From NCBI RefSeq assembly GCF_020520425.1, contig NC_079490.1, positions 7,812,001 to 7,876,000 of the forward strand: a stretch of 64,000 bases of DNA, written 5' to 3'. The notes under the pieces are model-generated. The model had not been told where the DNA came from, ran no database searches, and saw only the letters and a list, made by a program, of their open reading frames with translations. A program made the position numbers and the translations under genes. This DNA is from Spinacia oleracea (taxonomy: Eukaryota; Streptophyta; Magnoliopsida; Caryophyllales; Amaranthaceae). Positions 43,640-55,565 of this stretch are shown here, one piece after another; within the stretch, counting starts at the first letter, position 1; every line of letters begins with the position of its first letter.

Positions 43640-44022
43640 TAGTTAATAGCTATGGTCTATTGTTAAGAACCCCTTTAAAATGGGAAAACCTTTTTTATTT
43701 GGATACATGTCCATGTCTATCGAAAGAGTGGCAAAATTAGATAATGATCGATGTGGACAATTTCCAATCTTAGATTAAATTGGTTGATATGTAAATATAT
43801 CATAAATGTTGCATCTTCTTAAACCGTTAATCAATTAGAAGAAATGTATTGATTTACAAAATTTTATTATTGTTTTCTCACACCGAGAATACCCGAAGAG
43901 GAAAGAGTCATGTGAAAAAAATTTACATGCACCTGGGATGAACCCTAGAATATTATTTTTTTTCGCATTTAAAGTTTTTCAAATGAGCAAAATTTATCAA
44001 ATAAACAGAATATACTCTTAGG

Positions 44023-44414
44023 TAGACCTGGTTATCGGGCGGGGTGGGTCAGGGTCGGTGCGGGTCAAAAGAGGGTCGGGTATTGAAAGGGTCATTTTTA
44101 GAGGGTCGATAATAGGCGGGTCAAAAGTGGGTCGCGGGTCAATAGCGGGTCATTAGTGGGCGGGTCAATAAACGAGCAATGAAAAATGAAAAACAAAAGA
44201 GTCATGTGCAAGTACAATTAAATACGAAGCTATGCACGTAATTTTTTGTATCATTACTATTTTTATTTTCAAAATAATTGTAGTATAAGTTTGACCATAT
44301 AATGACCCTGTCCAATAAAGGTCTTGTCCAATAAGAGCCCTATCCAATAAAAGCCCTATTAACTTGACCCTAACCCTATATCCATTGGACTACCCTGTCC
44401 AATAACCAGGTCTA
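44023..44414. mobile_element. hAT-type MITE, GGGTC-rich
   Basis: Perfect 13-bp inverted repeats TAGACCTGGTTAT are flanked by the perfect 8-bp duplication CTCTTAGG (44015-44022, 44415-44422). 392 bp. The left half repeats GGGTC/GCGGGTCA motifs and the right half carries complementary-like CCAATAA/GACCC motifs. Confidence 0.92.
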
Positions 44415-44899
44415 CTCTTAGGTAATATATTCGAACATAAAAAAACTTTTGAAATTGGGAGTCATGTCGCTCCAAATAATGTGCTCCTTTTAAACTCAAA
44501 ATAATTTTGAATAAAGAGATGGATAGGGTGGGAAAAGATGATTTCAACATTATTTAGTAGGATTAAGAACATTGAAATAAATAAATGAAATTAAATATTG
44601 TGATCATACCTTTTGTGATTCCTATCCTTCCCTTAATTTCATTCATCAATTACTTCTCCGTTGTTTCGTATCATGACTTTCTGAGAATGGGGCAGGGGAA
44701 GGGGAAAGTTAAGTAAGTACATAGAGAGGGGAAAAAAGGAGCTCGTTGGAAAAATAAAGATAAAAAAGAGAGGAGTTGCTGTAAAAATGGGACAGCTCAC
44801 AAGTGGCATGTAATTTTGTTGTTTTTTAAAATAGCAGTATTATGATAGAACAAAAACAAACGTAAATATTTTGTATTTAATGATAGAACCATAATTATT

Positions 44900-45009
44900 G
44901 GGAAATAATAAATCCAATGAATATAATTTCACTCATTCCAAGGAAATTAACTTTAAAAAAATGTGGATTTCCTTGGTAGAAGTAAAAGTTCCTTGAATTT
45001 ATCACTTCC
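44900..45009. mobile_element. 110-bp hairpin MITE, older copy
   Basis: A near-complete palindrome (GGGAAATAATAAATCC to GAATTTATCACTTCC) with TTCCAAGGAAAT arms. It has the same length and layout as the element at 62557-62666. Flanks ATAATTATT and ATAATCATT are a plausible decayed 9-bp duplication. Confidence 0.75.
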
Positions 45010-46959
45010 GATAATCATTTGACTAGCTATGTACGTAATATACTTTCACGAGCACGTATAACAATTGGTCTAAATTATGACAAAGAGGCATTTTTAGTTA
45101 GTTTTTTTTTCTCCCTCATTTTTCTCTTATCCACTTTGAAACTATAGAGCATATAGTAAAGGGAATAATGACATATTTAATGGTTTTGGTTGAGAATTTG
45201 AGATATATATTCAAATGAAGAAATTGTGACGGCTTGGAGTCCAACACTTGCGGGACTATTGATGGTGACAAATGATGTTGAATTTCTTAGAATATATGTG
45301 TATTGTTTTGATATCACACATTTGAAAATTAATCATTTACGTACTAAAAGAGTGTATCTTAACCGACTTTGCTAACCCATTTTCTATATGTCGTTCATTG
45401 TAATAATCATAGCCCACTTGTTAAGGAAGGATACAAAAAATTTGAAATAATAAAATATGATGTATTTTGAGTACAATTCAATGAAATTGAAAATCAGAAC
45501 ATGAGATAAATAAATTTAATTTTAAACGAAAAATCACATTGAATTAAAGAGGAGAAGTGAAAATGATGAATATAAATAATGGTCATACAAAAGATTAAAA
45601 AAAAATTAAAAATCAAAATCAAAGAAATGACCTATGACATCATGTCACTATGGTATGTAATATATGAGTAGTATATATAGCTAATTGTCCTAGGGGTGTG
45701 CAAAAATCAGTCAGATCAGTGACATTCTTTTGGTCTCTGGTTCCATTACAAAATCTTTTAAAACTTGGTTGGATCAAAATATGAATATAAAACACTTAAA
45801 AAGTTTCCCTCAAAGAAAAAAAAACACTGTAATATGTTGAAAAAGTACTATATTATATTATGTGAATCTTTATTTTATCTTTTAAAGACCATTGGAAACA
45901 CAATACTCCATGTGTGCCTTGAAAACAAGATGAATTTGTAAGTATTTTCCTAAAGCAAAAGAATGTGTCCTGCTTTTGCATAAAAGGAAAAGGTGATTTA
46001 GAATATGCCAAAACTCATGCTACATTATATTCGAATTTATTTTATCTGAACTTATATTATTTGAAAAAAAAAAAAATCTTTGGAAAACTTGTGAAGAGTT
46101 GGAAAATAAGTCAAAGAAAAAGTCGAAAATTTCAAACTTCACATAAAAATTTAAGTACCCAAATTTTTATTATGAAAATGACTCAACAAAAAGTGAGTGG
46201 ATGGTAGTGTAAGGTTATTTTTCTAAGCAAAGTAAAGCGAAAATTTCACTAAAAATACTTTAAAAAGTACTTACTTGGTGTAATAAGGTCATGACTTTGA
46301 GAACATACTTTCTCCGTTACATATTTAGATGACACGTTTTCTTAAGCACATTTGTCAATGCGTTATTTTCAAGGTTAATATGTCCACTTGTAATATGCAA
46401 AAGTTATAAGAAGATGATATTTGAAAAGTATATATTGAAACAATTCTTACTAGACTCCACAAGCTCTTAGAAGGACAAACCTGTGGTTTTTCTTCATTAT
46501 AAATTACAAAAGAAGGTTAAAGTAACTCATGAGAATAGTGTCAACAACAAAATGCATCAACTAATAAGAAACGAATAGAGTGTACTACTTGCGGATTTAC
46601 CATACGTAACATACCGATGATTTATAAATTAAACTTTATCGAATATATTATTTAAAATACGCGCCAGGGAGAGAATAAATGTGGTTCCACGATTGTAAAG
46701 AGCTTTTTTATATGAATCATTGATTATCTTTAATTGTGAAGGGTTAAGAATTGTGTAAAATAATTCCAAACAGAGACTAATTTCTACATCGGCTATTCTC
46801 ATATTAGATCATTTTATACATACTTGAAGTCAGACCGTGCTTAATTTTACATAGTATACTATCTAATACTGTACAGCATAAGTGACGTGTCATGTGATAT
46901 GAGTCGTCTGACAGTTAGTAAACCGTTAGATAACCTACAAGAATTTTTATTTCCAAGTA
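45010..46959. other. Intergenic, no gene recognised
   Basis: AT-rich. An 80-codon frame at 45965-46207 has no recognisable features. No clear element boundary was found. Confidence 0.4.
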
Positions 46960-47817
46960 GTATAGGCGTTGGACTTCATCACTTCAAGTCTTAAACCGGT
47001 GATACAGCCATATAGGTCTTCCGATGTGGGGATTTTAACGGCCCATTAAGGTCATTTTACACATTCTACTTTATGGGCTTGTGGCCCAAAATAATGTCCT
47101 TAAACTACTCGATTAGAAGATGGGTCTTTAAATGATGGGCTAATCCACCAAAAAGGCATCACAATTTTCATAAAATTAAAAGCAGGCCCAAAAAATCTCA
47201 ATAACATCCTATTTTCCTAGGTCTTTGGGCCCATTACACCATATGCTCCAAAGTCCAAACTAGTTGATTAAGAAAAATCCTTTGTAGCTCAGGTTAGTTG
47301 GATTGGAGAATTTTGAAACATTTGAAGATGCAAAACTTATTCGGATAGAAAAAAAAAAAAAAAGACGTGACTATGCTAAACAATCACGAAGATACATGAA
47401 ACGTGTACGATTTAATTAGTGATATGACATTACTAATCATGCTAAATGACATATAGAGTTATAATTATAGTTTTCTACTATGTTTGTAGGTCGCTTCATT
47501 TTTACGCTGGTGATATTACTTGATAAAAAAAATGACGTGATTATGCTAAACAATTACTGAGGTACATGAGACGTTGATATAATAATGTGACATCGCTATA
47601 GAATATTTGGAACCAATTACATTGAATAACATCATGTTGTGCCCTATCAGTAACTGAGAAATTAAGATAAGGTGAAAAGTAAGTATGTACACATACGAAA
47701 CAATATCTCTTATCTCTTATCTCACAAGTTAGCTCATGGACCACAAAAGATCAATTTGTAGGTGCGAGGGTAGAAAGTTTCAACACTTTACTATTGAGGA
47801 TGATTTGATGTTACTTA

Positions 47818-48024
47818 TGGTGCGTTCTATTCACCTGATTTCCACTTATTTTTCTTGAACTTATCTTATTTGAACTTATTTGAACTTATTAGAACTTATC
47901 AAAACTTATTTTAGTTATAAACTGTATTTGGTAAACCCTTATTTTTTCTGAACTTATCTTATCTGGACTTATCTAAACTTATTTTTCCTAAAATAAGTGG
48001 AAATAAGGTAAAAAGAACCGGGTC
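47818..48024. mobile_element. Tourist-like MITE in duplication copy I
   Basis: The inverted ends share TTTCCACTTATTTT and are flanked by TTA (47815-47817, 48025-48027). Copy II reads straight through with a single TTA at 52515-52517, which proves the boundaries and the target duplication. 207 bp. Confidence 0.92.
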
Positions 48025-48210
48025 TTAATCATCCGTCGGCATTACCCGACTTAACAAACTTAATTAATTAATTAATTGAATGGCGAAGGAAATAGAAGAA
48101 AAAAAACAATGACTTTAGGTTATGTTTCCTAAGAGGGAGTGAGGTTAAAAATACAACACAATAGTAAAATTAAGTTATTCAAACTGTATTTTATGCCTAA
48201 TTATAATAAA

Positions 48211-48616
48211 CTAGATTATGTCCCGTGCATGCACGGATATTTTAAAATTATTGTTTTTCTTGAACATATTCATATTTAATCATCTGATGTGAAACTTTAC
48301 GTATTACATATTTTATATGCATAATATGCTAATTTGATCAAAATATTGACTAAATGTATTTTTTTATTATTGATATACAGATTTGACAGAAATATTTCAA
48401 TATAATGTTAAGCAAGTTATTATGTGGTATTTATTATTGTCTTATTTAGTAAGCCAATATTTTGTTTCCATACATAAATCATTTATAAAAACTGTTAAAA
48501 ACTAAATAAATAAGTAAATTAGATATATTTTAGGAAATAGGCTTTTGACGGGAAAAAATTGCACCAGGAAGTGACATGTGTCATTCCTGATGTCTCTTTT
48601 AGTATATAGTAATAGA
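48211..48616 (-). mobile_element. Non-autonomous Helitron C in duplication copy I
   Basis: On the minus strand it starts TCTATTACTATATACTAAAA and ends CTAG, preceded by the hairpin CCGTGCATGCACGG (48223-48236). The host dinucleotide is A|T. Copy II has the empty site AATAAATTGACC (junction 52696/52697). 406 bp, no Rep/helicase. Confidence 0.93.
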
Positions 48617-49046
48617 TTGACCACAATCACTTACCCGTTTATTTCCTTAATTATATTGTTAATTATGGTGGGATTGGAGTCGCAATTAGTGAATTAAACT
48701 CTAGTAGTGAAATGATTAACCTTTCATCACCTCCAATTAACACCAATTAGCGAGGGGATCAATATTAAATGATGCTAATTAGTTGGAAAAGAGTATATTA
48801 CTAATTAGAGCTTGACACGTATTTAAAGTCGACAAAAGAAAATGACACCCTAATCAAATAAACCTAATTAGTAACCTAAAAGCTTAATTAGTTACTGTTT
48901 AACAAGTAGATTATTGATGTTTTTAGTAGGCGTAGTCATTATTTTTTTTGGTTATGTGCACAAAAGGAAAACCATATTATGTGGAAGAAGCTACACCAAG
49001 TACTTCCCACATTAAAAAAAAAAAGTAAATAACCTGCGCAAAATTT

Positions 49047-50474
49047 TGGTTGTATCCGGGTACAGTCAGAGCTGGTTGTACGGTTGTGCCCCATCCAAAA
49101 CGACGTCGTTTTGTATTGTTTGAGATGAATATTAATAACTGGAATGAAAATGAGCATTTTCTATTTCGGAAATGAACATTATTTATTTATTTGAAAATGA
49201 ACATTTATTATTTCGAAAATTAACATTTACTATTTTGGAAATTAACATTTACTATTTTGGAAATTAACATTTATTTATTTATTTGGAAATGAACATTTAT
49301 CCACTCATTCGAATATGAACGTTTATCTAATTATTTGAAAATCCTCGTTTATTCAACCAATTTAGAAATGAACATATATCTAATGATTGTGAAATGAGTA
49401 TTTACTAATTTTAAAATGAACTTAGTTATTGCATTACTATGTCATTACATTGAACATATATTTACATATATTGAGCAATTAAAACATGTCAAATAACCTA
49501 TTTTACCCAAAAAAATGAACATTTTAGGCATTGTCTATGTAAAATTATACTTGAATTATAAGATATTGGTAGACATAATCCACTTATTTTTCTACATCTT
49601 CAATCTTGAATCTTGCTTTTGATGTAGTCTCGAGTTCTTATACGTTTGAATGTGTGTATGAAGTGTGATTTGAACACAATATTTGACTTTTGCGGTTTCA
49701 ATTTCCTCATTGTTGTAGGCTGAAAATGAAAATCGTAAGTAATTTGATACGATGATCACGACTAATTTAAAAATGAACATTTACTGATTTGAAAATGATG
49801 AACATGCAAAGAAAACAAATAGGTTAAAAAGAAAGAACAAGGCTCTAAAAGATGCTCAATAATAGAACAAGAAAGAACAAAGAATACAAAAGGTATAAAC
49901 AAATAACACAAAAAGTATGAACAATTTTATTATGAACTTTAACCAGATGATTATTATGAACAAACAATTCAACAAAAAAGAACAAACAATACAAAAAAAG
50001 AACATAACATTTCAGAAGAAAAAACAAACAATACAACAATTATGAACAATTGAAAAAAACAACATGAAAGAACAAACATTGCAACAAGAAGAACAAACAA
50101 TACTAAAACAAAAAAAACAAACAATTCAGGCGCTTGTAAAAACATAAAAGATCAATGAAGAGCTTAATTTCATTATGAACATTAACCAGATAATTATTAT
50201 GAACAAACAAATAAACAAGAAAGAACAAACAATTCTAAAAGAACAAACAACATAAAAAAGAACATAAAATTCCAGAAGAAAGAACAAACAAAACAACAAT
50301 TATGAACATTTTTATGATGAATTTTAAAAACAACATGTAAGAACAAACAACACAACAAGAAAGAACAAACAATGATTGTCAGTCGCGCGTGCGCTTTTGA
50401 CTGTTCCAAAGCAGCGTTGTTTTTTTGGGGGGGGGGGGTATAGCTACTAATGGTTGTACCCGAGTACAACAATT
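49047..50474. mobile_element. Putative non-autonomous TIR element, AAC-rich
   Basis: The ends GGTTGTATCCGGGTACA and GTACCCGAGTACAAC are imperfect inverted repeats. The interior has an AT-rich minisatellite (49160-49400, about 24-bp units with GAAAATGAACATTTA) and a long AAC-rich tract (49800-50390) of repeated AAGAACAAACAA. A G9 run lies near 50430. No convincing target duplication and no protein. It sits exactly between the two duplication copies. Confidence 0.5.
49160..49400. repeat. AT-rich minisatellite (AAATGAACATTTA-type)
   Basis: Imperfect units of about 20-30 bp containing GAAAATTAACATTTACTATT variants. Two adjacent units are identical. Confidence 0.75.
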
Positions 50475-50542
50475 AGGGGTTATATGCGCTGGACTTCATC
50501 AATTCAAGTCTTAAACCAGCAAACCATTGATAAAACCATATA

Positions 50543-51162
50543 TGTTAGATAATAGTCTTCTCATTTGAGTGTGTGAGAGTACTCTCCCACATGGAAGAAA
50601 TATGAAGTTTGGGATGTCTTTTATAGACCCATATGCATCATATATTAAATGTGTGATGGGTTGAGTTGTTGGGCCAAATGGAGCTTGGGCTTGATGTGCT
50701 AGTATTGGGTTGGTAATATAGATATATATATATTATCAATCAAGACTTAGCACTTAGCACGTGGCACGACATAATTAATGTTAATCTTTTTGCGGTTATT
50801 AATTAATATTTCGGTATTAATTAATTAATTATTTTAAATAGGATAATACTAAAGGGCAGTTATTTAGTAACTGTCATATTGGTTCCTTATTTAATCTAAT
50901 GCATAATGATAATGTTATTCACGTTTTATCATATTTCTCACAATGTCAGTTTTCTTCAAAAAACAAAACACATGGGAATGGAAATGAGAATGGTTGGATT
51001 TGTTATATTCCATTCGTGATCAGGGAATCCTGAGGTAGATTAGCTTTGAATCCCATCATAAATATAGTGAGGGCTAATATTATCATAAGGACATAGATTA
51101 TCTCGTCCTAATCTAGTTTTATGTATTTACGTTTTTCATAATTCAAAGTATAGTATTTAACA
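50543..51162. mobile_element. Solo LTR in duplication copy II
   Basis: A 620-bp segment, TGTTAG to TAACA, flanked by the 5-bp duplication ATATA (50538-50542, 51163-51167). Copy I lacks it. No primer site, coding region or second LTR. Orientation not decided. Confidence 0.85.
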
Positions 51163-51411
51163 ATATAGCCATATAGGTCTTCCGATATGGGTATTTTGAC
51201 GGCCCATAATGGTATTTACACATTCTACTTTGTGGGCCGTGTGGCCCAAAATAATGTCTTGAAACTACTTGATTTATAGATAGGTCTTCAAATTATGGGC
51301 TAATCCACTAAATGGCCAGACAATTTTCATAGCAGGCCTAAAAAATCTCAACAACATCCTATTTTCCTAGGTCTTTGGGCCCATTACACCATATCCATAT
51401 GCTCTAAACTA

Positions 51412-51684
51412 CTTCCTCTATATTTTATTAAAAGATATATTTTCCACAAATAGCCATATTTTATTAAAGGATACACTTTTACTTTTTAGCATGTCATGGT
51501 CCTCACTTTCAATTATATTAATATTTTTTTTCTTTGTGTGGTCCCTACCTTTACTCGCATCATCTTTTTACTACAATAAATAATTCACCCACTACCTCAT
51601 TTTTATCTTATTTTAATAAATTCAACTCACTCTCCTAAACTACGTGCCAGTTAAAATGTTTATTTTAATAAAATACGGAGAGAG
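51412..51684. mobile_element. Stowaway MITE C in duplication copy II
   Basis: CTTCCTCTATATTTTATTAA and TAAAATACGGAGAGAG form inverted ends flanked by TA. Copy I has the empty TA at 47261-47262. 273 bp. Confidence 0.9.
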
Positions 51685-51977
51685 TAGTTGTTTAAGAAAA
51701 TTCATTTGTAGCTTAGGTTTAGTTGGATTGGAGAACTTTCAAACATTTAAAGATGCAAATTAAACTTATTCAGATAGAAAAAAGTAAAAGAACGCGACTA
51801 TGCTAAACAATTACTAAAATACATGAGACATTGATACGATTTAATTAGTGATTTGACATTACTAGTCATGCTAAATGACATATAGAGTCATAATTATAGC
51901 TTGCTACTATGTTTGTAGTTCGCTTCATTTTTACACTGGTGTTATTATAAAAAAGACGTGATTATGCTAAATAATTA

Positions 51978-52304
51978 CTCCCTCCGTCCCGGAATACTTG
52001 ACCTGTTTTCTTTATCGGGCCGTCCCTTAATACTTGACCTGTTTCTAAAAATGGAAATATTCTAACAATATTATATTATTTTTCACTCCACCCCTATTAA
52101 CCCACCTACCCCTTACTCCATACAAAAAATAATTAAAAATTCAACCCCTACTCTCCCCCAACCCCACCCTTTACACATTTCCCACTAACTACATTAAAAT
52201 AAAACCCCACTATCAACTACTACCTATTAAATTAAATAAGTCAATTCAAGTCCCTTAAACTCTGTGCTGGTCAAACCGGGTCGAGTATTCCGGGACGGAG
52301 GGAG
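51978..52304. mobile_element. Stowaway MITE B in duplication copy II
   Basis: CTCCCTCCGTCCC and GGGACGGAGGGAG are flanked by TA. Copy I has the empty site near 47555. 327 bp. It is a reverse-oriented relative of 43312-43639 with the same interior. Confidence 0.93.
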
Positions 52305-53110
52305 TACTTGATACATTAGACATTGATATAATGATATGACATCAGTATGAAATATTTGGACCGTTTACCTCGAAAAACACCATATTATGCCCCACTAATA
52401 AGTGAGAAATTAAGATAAGGTGAAAGGTGAATATGTACACGTACGAAACACATCTCTTTATCTATGGGTAGAAAATTTCAAACACTTTACTATTGAAGGA
52501 TGATTTGATGTTACTTAATCATCCGTCGGCATTACCCAACTTAACAAACTTAATTAATTAATTAATTAATTGAATGACGTAGGAAATAGGAAAAAAAACA
52601 ATGACTTTAAGTTATGTTTCCTAAGAGGGAGTGATGTTAAAAAATAATAGTAAAATAAAGTTATTCAAACTGTATTTTATGCCTAATTATAATAAATTGA
52701 CCACAATCACTTCGCCGTTTATTTCCTTAATTGTTAATTATGATGGGATTGGAGTCACAATTAGTGAATTAAACTCTATTAGTGAAATGATTAACCTTTT
52801 GTCACCTCCAATTAACACCAATTAGGCGAGGGGATCAATATTAAATGATGTTAATTAGTTGGAAAAGAGTATATTACTAATTAGAGCTTGACACGTATTT
52901 AAAGTCGACAAAAGAAAATGACACCGTAATCAATAAACCTAATTAGTAACCTAAAAGCTTAATTAGTTACTGTTTAGCAAGTTGATTATTGCTGTTTTTA
53001 GTAGGTCTAATCATTATTTTTCATGGTTATATGCATAAAAGGAAAACCATATTATGTGGAAGAAGCTACACCAAGTACTTCACATATTAAAAGAAAAGGA
53101 GTAAATAATA

Positions 53111-53646
53111 GGCAAATTTGTTAAAAAGTTTTATAACCCAAATTTCGCATAATTTTTTTTTGTGAAATAACACCTTAATGTTAATTTTTTTTTGCGAGAA
53201 AGGACCTTATATAATTTTATTTTGTGAAATCACACCTTAATGTAATTTTTTTTTGCAAAAGACAACCAAAAGTAAGTTTCCGGCATTGACTGAGCTTTTC
53301 GGGCCATCGACTTGCACGTGAGAAGCACGTGTGGCTTCATTTTGCTAACCACACCCAAATTTCCACTAAAATTCTAATTTTAAAACCTAAAGTTGGAAAA
53401 AAAATCGAAACAAAATCAAGTTTGGAAATTCAACACTCAGGAAAATCAGTGTCTTTAGCCAACTTAAGCCACACGTGTTGCTCACGTGCAAGTCAATGGC
53501 CGGAAAAGCTCAGTCAATGCCGGAAAATTCCCTAAGGTCCTTTCTCGCAAAAAAATTTGCATTAAGGTGTGATTTCACAAAAAAAATTATATAAAGTCCT
53601 TTCTCACAAAATTTGAATTATAAAAGGTCATTTTTATCAAATTTGC
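53111..53646. mobile_element. Mutator-like long-TIR MITE
   Basis: The termini GGCAAATTTG and CAAATTTGCC are flanked by a perfect 9-bp duplication TAAATAATA (53102-53110, 53647-53655). The inverted arms extend about 200 bp each and include CACGTG-containing and GCATTGACTGAGCTTTTC blocks. 536 bp, no transposase. A 68-codon frame inside is not credible. Confidence 0.92.
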
Positions 53647-53769
53647 CTAAATAATATAGTTAGGGAGAAAAGTACATGATTATGTCATTGATGATAGTTT
53701 AAACTTAGAAGTAATTTTATAAATGTACGGTATGGTTTATCATCGGGGTCTTGGCCTAATCCATAAGAT

Positions 53770-54000
53770 TTGGAGTTGTGTGTTTTATTTGACTTATTTT
53801 GTCTGAACTTATATTATTTGAACTTATCTAAACTTATTTTATCTAAAAAAACTTGTTTTTGTGTTAAAATGCATTCCGTATAAAAGATTAATTTTTTCTG
53901 AACTTATTAGAATTTGACTTAATTTTTTCAAATTCTAAACATAACTTACCTTATTTTGTCTCAAATAAGTCAAAATAACTCGAATATGACATAACTTAAA
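53770..54000. mobile_element. Tourist-like MITE remnant (ACTTATTTT family)
   Basis: The inverted arms share GACTTATTTTGTCTGAAC versus its complement near 53955-53985. Boundaries are approximate and no target duplication is certain. Confidence 0.5.
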
Positions 54001-54052
54001 TCCCCTTTCATCGTTTATATATAACTTGTACAGTAATGTTTTTGTGGCTCAA

Positions 54053-54656
54053 TCTATACTTATATATTAAAAGGTGTTGCGAAAAAAGTTTGTGTGCTAT
54101 GTAGAACTCTCCTATCTACGCCATGTCATCCACTCACCAAGGTTATGTGAATACAATAAGGTTTGAACACTAGAACTCAAGTTTGGAGAATAACTCTCAT
54201 TACCATCTTAATTGTTGTTATTCCATGCACATTAATTTATAAATACATGTTAACATGAAGTCTAAAACAACTAAAACTTTATGTTACCTTTTATTTTTTA
54301 TGGAATATATTGGAGTAAAAATAGCAATTAAAATATTAGGAAAATAATGAATTAAACATGATATATATCATAAGTTTCATAAGCACCAACTACAGAAATG
54401 CCATTCATATATCTTATTAATTTGAAGCATGTAGTTCCATTAGAAAATAAATTAAACGAATTGTAAGATGATCTAACTGAAAAATTATTTGGCATGATAA
54501 ATGACGTAATGTATATGTGTAATTGATGAACTTAATGAATCTTTTCACTTTTATGGAGTAAATGCATTTTGGTCAAATATTGAGTTGAAAAAGAATCTCG
54601 AATTTTAATTATTCAAAGTAGCAATCGGAGCATTGCTCGAACCATGCACACACTAG
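54053..54656 (+). mobile_element. Non-autonomous Helitron A
   Basis: Starts TCTATACTTATATATTAAAA after host A. Ends CTAG before host T, with the 3' hairpin GAGCATTGCTC at 54628-54638, 14 nt from the end. 604 bp. A diverged relative lies in opposite orientation at 54806-55543. Confidence 0.9.
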
Positions 54657-54805
54657 TTGAAATTGAAAAAGGGGAAAAGAAATAAAAAAATAAAAAATAA
54701 AACTTGATTTCTGGGCCGTTGTTAAAGAAATGATTTGTGTGAGACTAGAACCGAAACTTCTAACGTTACCTTATGTATGGTTTAATCTTAAAACCATAAT
54801 TAATA

Positions 54806-55543
54806 CTAGTGTGTGGCTCGGGCGATGCCCTGATTGCTACTTTGAATAATTAAAATTCGAGATTCTTCTTCAGTCTAATATTTGACTAAAATACATGTAA
54901 TGCATAAAAGTGAAAATATTCTTTAAGTTTAATTAGATCATCTTATAGTTCGTTTAATTTATTTTCTAATTGAACTATATGTTTCAAATTAGACTCATGT
55001 ACACTACGTCATTAATTATTATGTCAGTTTTCATTTTTTCAATTAGATCATCTTACAAGTGCAAGGGTAAGGTTGCGTACGTCCGACTCCCCTTACCCCG
55101 CTTCTTGCGGGAGTCTCTTTGAGGCAATGGGGTAATAATGATGATCATCTTACAATTTGTTTTATTTATTTTCTAAAGGAACTATATGCTTCAAATTAAT
55201 AAACACCAAATTAGATATATGCAGGACATTTCTATAGTTGATGTTTATGAGACTTATGATATAATGCATGTATAATTCATGGTTTTCCTAATGGTTTAAT
55301 TGTTATTTTAGTCCAATATAGTACATAAGAAATAAAAGGTAACACAAAGATTTATTTGTTTTAGACTTCATGTTAACATATATTTATAAATTAATGTGCC
55401 TGGATAAACAACAATTATTGTATTGTTTTTTGGTTGTCAATAACATCACATAACCTTGGTGGGTGGATGACATGGTGTAACCATGAGAGTTCTATGTGAC
55501 ACATAAACTTTTTTCGCAACGCCTTTTAATATATTAGTATAGA
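54806..55543 (-). mobile_element. Non-autonomous Helitron B, convergent with A
   Basis: On the minus strand it starts TCTATACTAATATATTAAAA and ends CTAG (54809-54806), with hairpin GGGCATCGCCC (54830-54820) and A|T host flanks. 738 bp, including an inserted SINE fragment. It pairs with Helitron A over most of its length, so the region forms a large inverted repeat with a 149-bp spacer. Confidence 0.9.
55059..55142 (+). mobile_element. SINE 3' fragment inside Helitron B
   Basis: An 84-bp insert flanked by the perfect 13-bp duplication GATCATCTTACAA (55046-55058, 55143-55155). It contains GGTAAGGTTGCGTAC and GGCAATGGGGTAATAATGAT, the typical 3' part of a plant SINE class as I recall it. The tRNA-like head is missing, so it is 5'-truncated. 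Confidence 0.78.
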
Positions 55544-55565
55544 TGTTAGTCATCTTTCCCTTTTA

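Larger units (their letters stand above)
46960..49035 (+). repeat. Segmental duplication, copy I
   Basis: Colinear with 50477-53110 in direct orientation. Shared stretches include CTGGACTTCATCA-like sequence at the left, TTTCCTAGGTCTTTGGGCCC, and GGAAAACCATATTATGTGGA at the right. Copy I carries a Tourist MITE and a Helitron that copy II lacks. No gene was recognised in either copy. Confidence 0.9.
50477..53110 (+). repeat. Segmental duplication, copy II
   Basis: Partner of 46960-49035. It carries a solo LTR and two Stowaway MITEs absent from copy I. Apart from insertions the two copies align in the same order. Homology ends where a Mutator-like MITE begins at 53111. Confidence 0.9.
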
